A DNA stretch of 11,709 bases, taken from Schwartzia sp. (in: firmicutes) (GTDB lineage: Bacteria > Bacillota > Negativicutes > Selenomonadales > Selenomonadaceae). Shown one piece after another: positions 1-5,952 of this stretch. Within the stretch, counting starts at the first letter, position 1, and each line of letters begins with the position of its first letter. Position numbers and translations under genes: made by a program. The notes beneath the pieces were generated by a model. It searched no databases and was not told the DNA's origin. It saw nothing but the letters and a program-made list of their open reading frames with translations. The stretch is from contig JAGAZS010000048.1 of the NCBI GenBank assembly GCA_017939945.1, positions 1 through 11,709 of the forward strand, written 5' to 3'.

Positions 1-48
1 AAAGTACTACTTTAAGATTTTATTGACCGGTGTAAAATCTTAAAGTAG
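1..48. repeat. 16-bp perfect inverted repeat, probable operator of the ATPase gene
   Basis: Positions 7-22 (CTACTTTAAGATTTTA) and 33-48 (TAAAATCTTAAAGTAG) are exact reverse complements separated by 10 bases, whose middle (ACCGGT, 26-31) is itself palindromic. The hexamer AAAGTA occurs at 1-6, inverted at 8-13 and again at 42-47, so a third half-site may extend beyond the window edge. The right arm fills the spacer of the promoter at 23-51. There is no T-run and the repeat lies 26 bases before the start codon, so an operator for a dimeric or tetrameric repressor fits better than a terminator. The binding protein is not known. Confidence 0.7.
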
Positions 49-51
49 AAT
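23..51 (+). promoter_or_regulatory. Sigma-70-type promoter of the AAA_14/DUF4143 ATPase
   Basis: TTGACC at 23-28, a 17-base spacer and TAGAAT at 46-51 match the -35/-10 consensus at five of six positions each. The -35 box falls in the loop of the inverted repeat and the -10 box begins inside its right arm, so a protein bound to the repeat would block RNA polymerase. The expected transcript start is near 58, just before the RBS (AGGAGG, 61-66). Confidence 0.65.
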
Positions 52-73
52 ATCAGGTAAAGGAGGGACACAA

Positions 74-1255
74 ATGATTATCCGTGAACACTACCTGTCT
101 CAAATCCGGCCTTTCTACGAAAGCGACCTCGTCAAGATCATCACGGGGGTCCGACGATGCGGAAAGTCCGTGATTTTGAAACAGGTTCAGTCGGAGCTGG
201 AAGCCGCCGGGAAAAAGTGCCTGTTCCTGGATTTCGATTTGCGTCCGCTCCGCACCCGGATTCCGAACGTCGACGCGCTCCTTGCCCATGTGAACGGATA
301 TCTCGGAGAAGAAAAACTCTATCTGTTTCTGGACGAAGTGCAGAATATGGAGGGCTGGAGCGAGGCCTGCCGGACGCTCCGCCTTTCCAATGTGTCCGTA
401 TTCATCACCGGCAGCAATTCCCGGCTCTTGTCCAAAGAGTTCACGAAAGAGCTGTCCGGGCGCTATGTTTCCTTTCGGGCGCGCCCTTTCGTCTACCGGG
501 AAGCAAAAGCATACGCCGACCAGTTGGGGCGACGCTTCGGGATCGACGATTATCTGGTCTGGGGCGGATTCCCTGCGGCGCTGGAGCAGCCGGACGAGGA
601 CTCCATGAAGCGATACCTGAACGACCTCAACGCCACGATTATTTACAACGACCTCGAAAACCGATACGCCATCCGAAAAAAGGACATATTCGAGCGCCTC
701 GTGGATTATGTGCTCGTTTCCAACGCCCGAATATTCAGCGCCAGCTCCATTGCGGACTATATGAAAGGGCAGAACGTTTCCGTGTCCGTCCCCACGGTCA
801 TCAAGTACCTCGGTTACCTGAAAGAGGCCTATGTCATTCAGGACTTACCCCTGTATTCCCCGAAAGCGAAAGCGAAGCTGGATTATTACAGCAAGCTCTA
901 CGACGAGGACGTTTCTCTGAACAGCATCCGGCGCGTGGGGGAACGCTACGACCTGACCCACAATCTGGAAAATGTCGTGCTGAACGAACTGCTCTATATG
1001 GGGTATGAGATTTCCGCGTACAGCCATAAAGGCAAAGAAATCGACTTCCGCGCCGTGAAAGGCGGCAAAGTCTACATGGTGCAGGTCGCGTACAGCGTTG
1101 CGGAGGACAAAGCGTATACGCGGGAATTTGCCGCATTCAGGGAAATGGACAATTCCATGAAGAAAATCCTCATCACCAATGACGGCGTCGATTATTCCAC
1201 CAGCACGGTTTACCACTACAAGCTCAAGGACTTTTTGATGATGGACGACTTGTAG
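74..1255 (+). CDS. ATP-binding protein, AAA_14 ATPase with C-terminal DUF4143 domain
   Basis: 393 residues, usual for the family. The N-terminal half is a P-loop ATPase: Walker A GVRRCGKS at 25-32, Walker B LYLFLDE at 82-88, a sensor-like ITGSNS at 111-116, and the LSGRY signature at 127-131. The C-terminal DUF4143 region resembles a PD-(D/E)XK nuclease fold, with E299, EIDF at 322-325 and VQVA at 336-339, but the lysine of the classical ExK motif is not present, so nuclease activity is doubtful. Such proteins are widespread, often multicopy and poorly characterised; no precise role can be given. The start is set by AGGAGG seven bases upstream. The gene is monocistronic, with its own promoter/inverted repeat and a hairpin terminator. 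Family assignment is firm; function is unknown. Confidence 0.93.
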   Translation: MIIREHYLSQIRPFYESDLVKIITGVRRCGKSVILKQVQSELEAAGKKCLFLDFDLRPLRTRIPNVDALLAHVNGYLGEEKLYLFLDEVQNMEGWSEACRTLRLSNVSVFITGSNSRLLSKEFTKELSGRYVSFRARPFVYREAKAYADQLGRRFGIDDYLVWGGFPAALEQPDEDSMKRYLNDLNATIIYNDLENRYAIRKKDIFERLVDYVLVSNARIFSASSIADYMKGQNVSVSVPTVIKYLGYLKEAYVIQDLPLYSPKAKAKLDYYSKLYDEDVSLNSIRRVGERYDLTHNLENVVLNELLYMGYEISAYSHKGKEIDFRAVKGGKVYMVQVAYSVAEDKAYTREFAAFREMDNSMKKILITNDGVDYSTSTVYHYKLKDFLMMDDL

Positions 1256-1270
1256 GCTCTATGCGAAAAA

Positions 1271-1305
1271 GAAGCGGCTCACTCGGGGGCCGCTCCTTTT
1301 GTTTG
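1271..1305. terminator. Bidirectional hairpin terminator between the ATPase and the LysE-type exporter
   Basis: AGCGGCTC (1273-1280) pairs with GGGCCGCT (1287-1294) including one T-G pair, loop of six, followed by CCTTTTGTTT. On the minus strand the same hairpin is followed by TTCTTTTT, so it can also serve the convergent exporter gene ending at 1327. Confidence 0.75.
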
Positions 1306-1326
1306 ATTTCTCATCCCCAATCTTCT

Positions 1327-1917
1327 TCAGCCATGGATAATGCTGACAGCACAGGCAGCAAGCGCAGTCGCCATAACCACGTTTGCCGCTTTCTGGTATT
1401 TCCGGAAAAAACGGTGCAGGGAAGCTCCGGCGAACAGCCAGAAGAGATTGGCAACCGGTCCGGTGAAAGGCAGGAGTACCGCAATTTTCAAGATGTCCCA
1501 GTATTTTTCTGCGTACGGCAGGGAGTAGGTTGTCAATGCCGTGACGCAGAAAATCATGATTTTGACGTTGGTGATTTGCACGAGAAAACCCGTGAGAAAA
1601 TTGCAGCGTTTCCCGGATTCTGCTTCACCCATTTCTTCGTTTTGCAGGACGTGATAGGCGAACCAAAGGATATAAGCCGCGCAGATCCATGTCAATGTGC
1701 GGACAGAATCGTTGATTGCCGTTCCGAGAACCCAGACGGCAGCCGAAGCGAACAACGCGACCACGGCAAAGCCGAGGAAAATTCCGCGCCATTGTCGCAG
1801 GGCTTGCCGCTTGCCGTATTTCATGGCGGAAGCCAGCGAGCAGAGATTGGCGGGACCCGGAGTGATGGCCGAAACGATGCAGTAAAGAATGAACGATGGA
1901 ATCATTGACGACGGCAT
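1327..1917 (-). CDS. LysE/RhtB-family amino-acid exporter
   Basis: 196 residues, the typical length of LysE-superfamily exporters, which expel amino acids or derivatives from the cytoplasm, driven by the proton gradient. It has about six hydrophobic stretches and the signature TPGPANL at residues 19-25 in the first helix. A gap near 95-110 (NEEMGEAESGKRCN) is the usual cytoplasmic loop before the second half (FLVQITNVKIMIFC). The start has a GGGG-type RBS about nine bases upstream. It is divergent from a LysR regulator, the arrangement known for LysE/LysG of Corynebacterium, so the exporter is probably induced by its substrate through that regulator. The substrate cannot be read from the sequence; cysteine or O-acetylserine (EamB-like), threonine/homoserine and basic amino acids are all possible. 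Confidence 0.9.
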   Translation of the reverse strand: MPSSMIPSFILYCIVSAITPGPANLCSLASAMKYGKRQALRQWRGIFLGFAVVALFASAAVWVLGTAINDSVRTLTWICAAYILWFAYHVLQNEEMGEAESGKRCNFLTGFLVQITNVKIMIFCVTALTTYSLPYAEKYWDILKIAVLLPFTGPVANLFWLFAGASLHRFFRKYQKAANVVMATALAACAVSIIHG

Positions 1918-1949
1918 GAGAATTCGCCCCTTTCTTTTTGCGTGCCCAA

Positions 1950-1978
1950 ATCATAGCATGATAAGATTACATTGTAAA
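1950..1978 (-). promoter_or_regulatory. Promoter of the LysE-type exporter
   Basis: Read on the minus strand, TTTACA (1978-1973), 17 bases, TATGAT (1955-1950): five of six matches in each box. Its -35 box coincides with that of the LysR promoter on the other strand, so the two promoters should compete. Confidence 0.6.
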
Positions 1979-2006
1979 ACTGTTAATATTGATATATAAT
2001 ACAGTT
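1967..2006. promoter_or_regulatory. Candidate LysR binding region
   Basis: TTACATTGTAA at 1967-1977 is an inverted repeat with one central base and covers both -35 boxes. A second inverted repeat, AACTGT (1978-1983) with ACAGTT (2001-2006), flanks the LysR -10 box. LysR proteins commonly bind one recognition palindrome and a second activation site nearby, which this layout resembles. The sites are proposed from symmetry only. Confidence 0.5.
1972..2000 (+). promoter_or_regulatory. Promoter of the LysR regulator gene
   Basis: TTGTAA (1972-1977), 17-base spacer, TATAAT (1995-2000). The predicted transcript start near 2007 leaves a short leader with AGGAGG at 2022-2027. Confidence 0.65.
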
Positions 2007-2033
2007 AAACTTTGTATTATCAGGAGGAATCCC

Positions 2034-2978
2034 ATGAATTTTTCATCTATGGAATATTTTTCCGTGCTTGCGAGGGAGCGCAGCTTCACAAAAGCGGCGG
2101 AACGGCTGCATATCACGCAGCAGTCTCTCAGTTCCCATATTGCGGGAATGGAAAAAGAGCTTGACTGTCGGCTTTTCGTGCGCCATGTTCCGTTGGAACT
2201 CACTTATGCGGGAGAGGTGCTGCTTCGCTATGCGACAGATTTCCAAAAGACGCATACCGCCATGCGGCATGAGTTTTGCGACATTTCGCAGAATCAAACG
2301 GGCAAGCTTCGCGTCGGCGTCGCCGCCACACGCGGACGAATGATTATAACGGACACCCTTCCGCTGTTTCAGGAAGAATATCCCAATATTTGTGTGGAAT
2401 TGACAGAGGCTTCCAACGACGCGTTGCATCAAAAACTCACGGAAGGAGAGATCGACCTTGCGATGGCGGATTTTCCCGCCGCTTTGCCCGACGTCGGGCT
2501 GCGGGACTTTTACTGCGAAGAAGTCATGCTGATGGCGGAAAAAACATTTTTTGCCTCGATATACGCGGATGATGCGAAAAACGTCCAGCGTAAATTTCAG
2601 GCAGGGGATTTTTCACAGCTTGCCGACTGTCCGCTTTTGCTCGGCGGCACAGATGACATTGACGGACGCATCGGACGCAACGTTTTGAAGCGTGCGGGCG
2701 TAGACCGGCCACGCGTCAGGGTTTCGTCGCATAATGTTGGAACGCTTTTGATGCTGTGCGTGCAGGGGATGGGCGCGTGCTTTTGCCCGGAAAACCTTGC
2801 GCGAGCTACACTGGCAAAGAAACAGCTGCAAACTTTGGAAATCTTCAAGCTGGGCACGGACGCCCGTTATCAGATCCGATTCGGGTATCAGGAACAGACC
2901 TACCAATGGAGCGTAGTGGAAGCGTTTATGGGATGTGCGCGAAACGCGTATGCCAGGAAAAGAAAAACGCGGACATGA
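2034..2978 (+). CDS. LysR-family transcriptional regulator
   Basis: 314 residues from the ATG at 2034, chosen because AGGAGG lies six bases upstream and the protein then begins with the typical MNFSSMEYFSVLARE; an in-frame ATG at 1989 would precede the predicted transcript start. Residues 1-60 form the winged helix-turn-helix (FTKAAERLHITQQSLSSHI), and residues 90-295 the two-lobed effector domain (KLRVGVAATRGR, GEIDLAMADFP, LLLGGTDDIDG, CVQGMGACFCPENLA). It most likely controls the divergent LysE-type exporter in response to the exported compound and represses its own promoter; this is inferred from gene order and shared promoter DNA. The last codons run into the terminator stem. Confidence 0.93.
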   Translation: MNFSSMEYFSVLARERSFTKAAERLHITQQSLSSHIAGMEKELDCRLFVRHVPLELTYAGEVLLRYATDFQKTHTAMRHEFCDISQNQTGKLRVGVAATRGRMIITDTLPLFQEEYPNICVELTEASNDALHQKLTEGEIDLAMADFPAALPDVGLRDFYCEEVMLMAEKTFFASIYADDAKNVQRKFQAGDFSQLADCPLLLGGTDDIDGRIGRNVLKRAGVDRPRVRVSSHNVGTLLMLCVQGMGACFCPENLARATLAKKQLQTLEIFKLGTDARYQIRFGYQEQTYQWSVVEAFMGCARNAYARKRKTRT

Positions 2979-2999
2979 TGCACAATGTCCGCGTTTTTT
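2963..2999. terminator. Strong bidirectional terminator overlapping the end of the LysR gene
   Basis: AAAAACGCGGACAT (2963-2976) and ATGTCCGCGTTTTT (2985-2998) form a perfect 14-bp stem with an eight-base loop, followed by T. The stop codon TGA (2976-2978) lies at the loop. The A-run on the left gives a T-run for transcripts of the convergent flavodoxin gene. Confidence 0.9.
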
Positions 3000-3013
3000 G
3001 ATGCGTTTCACGC

Positions 3014-3637
3014 TTATTTCTCATATCCTATCTTTTTCAGCCACGCGAGGGTTTCCTGCTTCGCCTCGTCCTTCCAGTTCTGCGCTTTCGTGCCGTACAT
3101 TTCAAGAGCCTCGGTCACGGTCGCGCCCGTCGTCTTGGCGATGAAGCGGTCGGTATCGGAAAGGCCGCTGCCCTCGTGGGTGCAGAAGGGCGCGACGGTC
3201 TTGCCTTCGAGCTTCACCTTGTCAAAGAAGGTGTAGCACACCATCGGAAGGTCGTGCCACCAGATCGGATAGCCGAAGAAGATCACGTCGTACTTCGAGA
3301 CGTCGGGCATCGTGCCGACGATTTCCGGGCGGGCGTTTTCGTCCTTCTCCTTCTTCGCCACCTCCGTCGCGGCCTTGTACTGCTTCGGGTAAGGCTTCTG
3401 CGGCACGATCTCGAACATGTCCGCGCCGGTGGCTTTGGCGATGAACTCCGCGAGAATTTTCGTGTTGCCCTTCTCGATATAGCCGACGCCGGAATTTTCA
3501 TCGGCCCGGGAATAGTAAACGACCAGGGCCCGCCCCTTCACGGGCGCGGCAGCTTTTTTCTCCGGTGCGCCGCCACCGCAGCCCGCCAAGGTCAGCGCGC
3601 AAAGCGCCAGCGTTAGTAAAGCAAACCATTTTTTCAT
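3014..3637 (-). CDS. Exported flavodoxin-like lipoprotein (Flavodoxin_4 type)
   Basis: 207 residues from the ATG at 3637, which has an AAGGAGTG RBS; the longer frame upstream lacks one. Residues 1-20 form a lipoprotein signal peptide (basic MKKW, hydrophobic core, lipobox LAGC with C20), followed by a short Gly/Ala/Pro/Lys linker. From residue 37 comes a flavodoxin fold: phosphate-binding segment VVYYSRADENSG...KGNT (39-59), the flavin-contacting FGYPIWWHDLPM (121-132) and FCTHEGSGLSDT (151-162). The family binds FMN and acts as an electron carrier or quinone/flavin reductase; here it would be anchored on the outer face of the cytoplasmic membrane. It lies downstream of another flavoprotein gene on the same strand, 170 bases away, suggesting a shared redox role. 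The electron donor and acceptor are unknown. Confidence 0.9.
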   Translation of the reverse strand: MKKWFALLTLALCALTLAGCGGGAPEKKAAAPVKGRALVVYYSRADENSGVGYIEKGNTKILAEFIAKATGADMFEIVPQKPYPKQYKAATEVAKKEKDENARPEIVGTMPDVSKYDVIFFGYPIWWHDLPMVCYTFFDKVKLEGKTVAPFCTHEGSGLSDTDRFIAKTTGATVTEALEMYGTKAQNWKDEAKQETLAWLKKIGYEK

Positions 3638-3741
3638 TCCGCAACACTCCTTATCTACAAAATCGCCGATGCACGCTTCTCGCCCCGTAAGCGGCCAAGA
3701 ACGCATACCGCGCGACCTTTCCCGTTACATCCTTTACGATG

Positions 3742-3803
3742 ACTCGCTTCGCGTGTCCCATGCATATAACAGAATCTAACTCGCTTCGCTCCTAAGATTC
3801 TGT
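3742..3803. repeat. Intergenic hairpin with a duplicated 11-mer
   Basis: ACAGAATCT (3769-3777) and AGATTCTGT (3795-3803) form a perfect 9-bp stem around a 17-base loop. The loop contains ACTCGCTTCGC (3779-3789), also present at 3742-3752 outside the hairpin. There is no T-run on either strand, so it is not an ordinary terminator. The rest of the 170-base gap between the two flavoprotein genes shows no convincing promoter. It may be a dispersed intergenic repeat or an mRNA processing/stability element if the two genes are co-transcribed. Confidence 0.5.
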
Positions 3804-3807
3804 AATA

Positions 3808-4371
3808 TCAAAGGCCGTTCCCCTTCGCGACGGCCTTGCCCAGCTCGTAGGCCTCCCTGAGTTCCTTATGGCCCGTGATGTCGCCAACTTTCATCACGCC
3901 GCCCGCCAGCACATGGCCGCGATTCTTCCAGCCGAGATGCTTCATCAGATTTTCGTAGTACGTCAGCGCGTCGTCGAAGCCGAAGCCCTCCGCCGCCATC
4001 AACAGGACGGCTTCTTTGACGGGATTCCGGTAATTCGCGTCGCACTCCGCCACGGCAAAAAGACGGTCGAAGGCCGTGCGAAGCTGCCCGCTGAAATTCC
4101 AATAATAGAGCGGCGACGCCAAAACCACTAAATCGGCGTCTTTGTACACAGGATAGATTTTTTCCATATCGTCACGCTGCACGCAGGGATGCACAGCATC
4201 CTTGCCTCCGCCGAAGCAGCCCTTGCAGCCGTGGATATCCATCTTGTCGAGCAGGAAGGAGGTGACCTCACAGCCCGCTTCACGCGCCCCCTTTGAAAAT
4301 TCTTCGGCCAATGCCGACGTATTCCCCTTCGGGCGTGGACTTCCGTTCAAAACAATGATTTTCTTTGCCAT
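3808..4371 (-). CDS. NADPH-dependent FMN reductase / flavodoxin-family protein
   Basis: 187 residues starting MAKKIIVLNGSPRPKGNT; this ATG has an AAGGGGG RBS nine bases upstream, whereas the nine-residue longer frame begins with TTG. The fold is the FMN_red/flavodoxin-like one (PF03358 type): phosphate loop GSPRPKGNT (10-18), CKGC motif (C49, C52) with a third cysteine C63, and SPLYYWNFSG (86-95), which contacts the isoalloxazine ring. The cysteine pattern is the one seen in iron-sulfur flavoprotein-like members, but it is not clear that a cluster is bound. It probably reduces flavins, quinones or azo/nitro compounds with NAD(P)H. It is divergent from an HxlR regulator, a pairing common for electrophile- or redox-responsive reductases, and precedes the lipoprotein flavodoxin gene. 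Confidence 0.9.
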   Translation of the reverse strand: MAKKIIVLNGSPRPKGNTSALAEEFSKGAREAGCEVTSFLLDKMDIHGCKGCFGGGKDAVHPCVQRDDMEKIYPVYKDADLVVLASPLYYWNFSGQLRTAFDRLFAVAECDANYRNPVKEAVLLMAAEGFGFDDALTYYENLMKHLGWKNRGHVLAGGVMKVGDITGHKELREAYELGKAVAKGNGL

Positions 4372-4391
4372 CTTGCAAATCCCCCTTGTCT

Positions 4392-4420
4392 TTGACAAAA
4401 ATCTCTCTCCTGCCTATAAT
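4392..4420 (+). promoter_or_regulatory. Perfect consensus promoter of the HxlR regulator gene
   Basis: TTGACA (4392-4397), 17 bases, TATAAT (4415-4420) is an exact match to the consensus. Transcription should start near 4427, giving a leader of about 65 bases. Confidence 0.75.
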
Positions 4421-4446
4421 CATATCCATAAAGGAAATTATTGCAA
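4419..4446 (-). promoter_or_regulatory. Candidate promoter of the FMN reductase gene
   Basis: On the minus strand, TTGCAA (4446-4441), 16 bases, TATGAT (4424-4419). The -10 box overlaps the last bases of the regulator's -10 box on the other strand. Weaker than its partner, as expected of a regulated promoter. Confidence 0.45.
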
Positions 4447-4458
4447 GTACGCACATTC

Positions 4459-4470
4459 AGTATAGATACT
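4459..4470. promoter_or_regulatory. Candidate HxlR operator
   Basis: AGTAT-AG-ATACT is a perfect two-arm palindrome, lying 13 bases upstream of the reductase -35 box and within the leader of the regulator gene. Proposed from symmetry and position only. Confidence 0.35.
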
Positions 4471-4491
4471 TACCCGAAGGGAAGTGTTCCT

Positions 4492-4824
4492 ATGGCGCGC
4501 TGCATTGCGGACGAAAGCCTAGGCAGTACAGGATTCAGCTACACGCTGTCGCTGATCAGCGGCAAATACAAAATGACGATTCTATACACGCTGATGGAGT
4601 TCGGCGTCGTGCGCTTCAATGAGATCCAGCGCTACATCGGCGGCATCTCGTATAAGACGCTCTCCGCGAACCTCAAAGAGCTGGAAGCCGACGGGCTGGT
4701 GCACCGCGAGGAATACCCGCAAATCCCGCCGAAGGTCGAATACTCACTGACCGAACGCGGCAAATCCCTGATTCCCCTGCTCGACGGCATGTGCGAATGG
4801 GGCGACAAGCACAGGCCGCAATGA
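4492..4824 (+). CDS. HxlR-family winged-helix transcriptional regulator
   Basis: 110 residues from the ATG at 4492, preceded by GAAGGGAAGTG; an in-frame upstream start at 4441 would add 17 residues unlike the family. The core is the HxlR domain: ISGKYKMTILYTLM, a helix-turn-helix at about 42-70 (RFNEIQRYIGGISYKTLSAN), and the wing REEYPQIPPKVEYSLTERGKSL (72-93). Redox-sensing members such as YodB and HypR of Bacillus use a conserved N-terminal cysteine; this protein has Cys4 and Cys101, so thiol-based sensing is plausible. It most likely represses the divergent FMN reductase and perhaps the lipoprotein flavodoxin. The effector is not known. Confidence 0.92.
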   Translation: MARCIADESLGSTGFSYTLSLISGKYKMTILYTLMEFGVVRFNEIQRYIGGISYKTLSANLKELEADGLVHREEYPQIPPKVEYSLTERGKSLIPLLDGMCEWGDKHRPQ

Positions 4825-4849
4825 ACAGGAACGCCGCCCGACCGAAAAA

Positions 4850-4889
4850 TATTAAGCCGCGAAGGATTTTCCCCTTCGCGGCTTTAATA
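4850..4889. terminator. Bidirectional terminator between the HxlR and ATP-grasp genes
   Basis: AAGCCGCGAAGG (4854-4865) and CCTTCGCGGCTT (4873-4884) form a perfect 12-bp stem with a seven-base loop, extended by a T/A-rich base with one bulged T. It sits just before the end of the convergent ATP-grasp gene and can serve both strands. Confidence 0.85.
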
Positions 4890-4893
4890 TGCC

Positions 4894-5712
4894 TTATACT
4901 GTCATTTTCCGCAGCGCGTCCGTCATATCCCCGATAAACGCGTTTCGCGTGGTTTCGTCAAGTTCGAGAATCGACAAGTACGGGTTCAGGTCCTCCAGTT
5001 CCACAAGCAGGAGCTCGCCGTCCCTCGTCCGGCAAGCGTCCACCCGCTGGATCCCGTTTTTGATGTCGTTCCACCGGATGAATTTTTCCGCAAACGCGAG
5101 ATCCTCGCGGCTCGCCTCGTATGGCACCAGCTTCCATCGCTGCGACTTGTCCGGCGCGTACATGGCGTATTCCGGCTTTTCGTTGATGAAGTAAAAGGAA
5201 ACTTCATACCGGAAATCAATCGCGGGCTGCATCAGGTATTTCCCGACGCCCAGGTTCCTTTTCCGGAGTTCGTCGCCCGTCAAAAATTCGAGGCCGATGG
5301 AATCCGCGCCGTCTTTCGGCTTTATGACGTAAGTGTCCGTTTCCGGCAGGCGACCTAGATTCTCTATCGTGTCTATCGTCGGAATCACCGGATACCCTGC
5401 CAGCGTCAGGTCGATCAGGTATTGCTTGCCGCGCATATCGGCTTTTCCCGTAAAGTCGTTGAAAGTCTTGAGCTTGTTTTTCCGCACTCTTTGCACGAAG
5501 GATGCGTAAATATCCTTGAAGCCGCTGACCGCGCCGGTATTCCGAAACACCACCAGATCGGCCACCGGTTCAAACGCTTCGGAATTTTTGGGGTGGCATA
5601 CCGCTATGTCGAAATGTTCCTTGAGCCGTCCGGTGATGTATAAATCTTCCTCGTAGTACCGTCGGCCATTGGCTTCATAATACAAATCGGTCAGGTACAA
5701 TATCTTTTTCAT
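4894..5712 (-). CDS. ATP-grasp domain protein of unknown substrate
   Basis: 272 residues from the ATG at 5712, which has a GGAGGG RBS five bases away. The open frame continues upstream to 5946 but without an RBS or recognisable protein. The ATP-grasp features are VIKPKDGADSIG (129-140, ATP-binding K131), YLMQPAIDFRYEVSFY (159-174), the catalytic-loop-like RVDACRTRDG (223-232) and VELEDLNPYLSI (237-248), with E238, E240 and N243 placed as Mg-ATP ligands. The N-terminal third (MKKILYLTDLYYEANGRRYY, then FNDFTGKADMRGKQYLIDLTLAGYPVIPT) resembles the pre-ATP-grasp domain of glutathione synthetase/RimK-like ligases. Such enzymes couple a carboxylate to an amine or thiol through an acyl phosphate. 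No partner peptide or biosynthetic gene is adjacent, so the substrate is open. It lies 240 bases downstream of the cyclase gene on the same strand with no terminator visible between, so read-through is possible. Confidence 0.85.
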   Translation of the reverse strand: MKKILYLTDLYYEANGRRYYEEDLYITGRLKEHFDIAVCHPKNSEAFEPVADLVVFRNTGAVSGFKDIYASFVQRVRKNKLKTFNDFTGKADMRGKQYLIDLTLAGYPVIPTIDTIENLGRLPETDTYVIKPKDGADSIGLEFLTGDELRKRNLGVGKYLMQPAIDFRYEVSFYFINEKPEYAMYAPDKSQRWKLVPYEASREDLAFAEKFIRWNDIKNGIQRVDACRTRDGELLLVELEDLNPYLSILELDETTRNAFIGDMTDALRKMTV

Positions 5713-5952
5713 GTCCACCCTCCGTTTCCATTTCGCATCCGTATTATCGCATATCGCGATTTCCCGCATAAGCATAAAACGCGTTCCCACGTGAGCCTGA
5801 CAAAAAACAGCCCGCGGAACCCGGATCTGAACGCAAGCGACTTCGCGGGGAGGAAGCAGGATCATACCGGCGGCGTATCCGTGGCGTTCACGTTCTGATA
5901 CCGACCACTGATCAAATGCTTTAAGCAGAATACTATATGCCAACAAAGCAAT
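5713..5952. other. 240-base gap upstream of the ATP-grasp gene
   Basis: No gene is supported here. The minus frame stays open in phase with the ATP-grasp gene (to 5946) but has no RBS and no recognisable motif. A GATAAT on the minus strand near 5750 could be a weak -10 box. ATCGC-ATATC-GCGAT (about 5746-5760) and CCCGCG/CGCGGG (5811-5816/5844-5849) are short inverted repeats without T-runs. No terminator for the cyclase gene was found. Confidence 0.4.

Noticed and set aside
157..1008. Plus-strand 283-codon frame inside the ATPase gene
   Set aside because: Arg/Pro-rich shadow of the ATPase frame, which carries clear Walker motifs and the RBS.
3769..3803. Rho-independent terminator between the two flavoprotein genes
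   Set aside because: The stem is A/T-rich and lacks a following T-run on either strand; listed as a repeat/hairpin instead.
5713..5946. N-terminal extension of the ATP-grasp protein by 78 residues
   Set aside because: The extension has no RBS at its start and no family-like sequence, while the ATG at 5712 has GGAGGG at proper distance.
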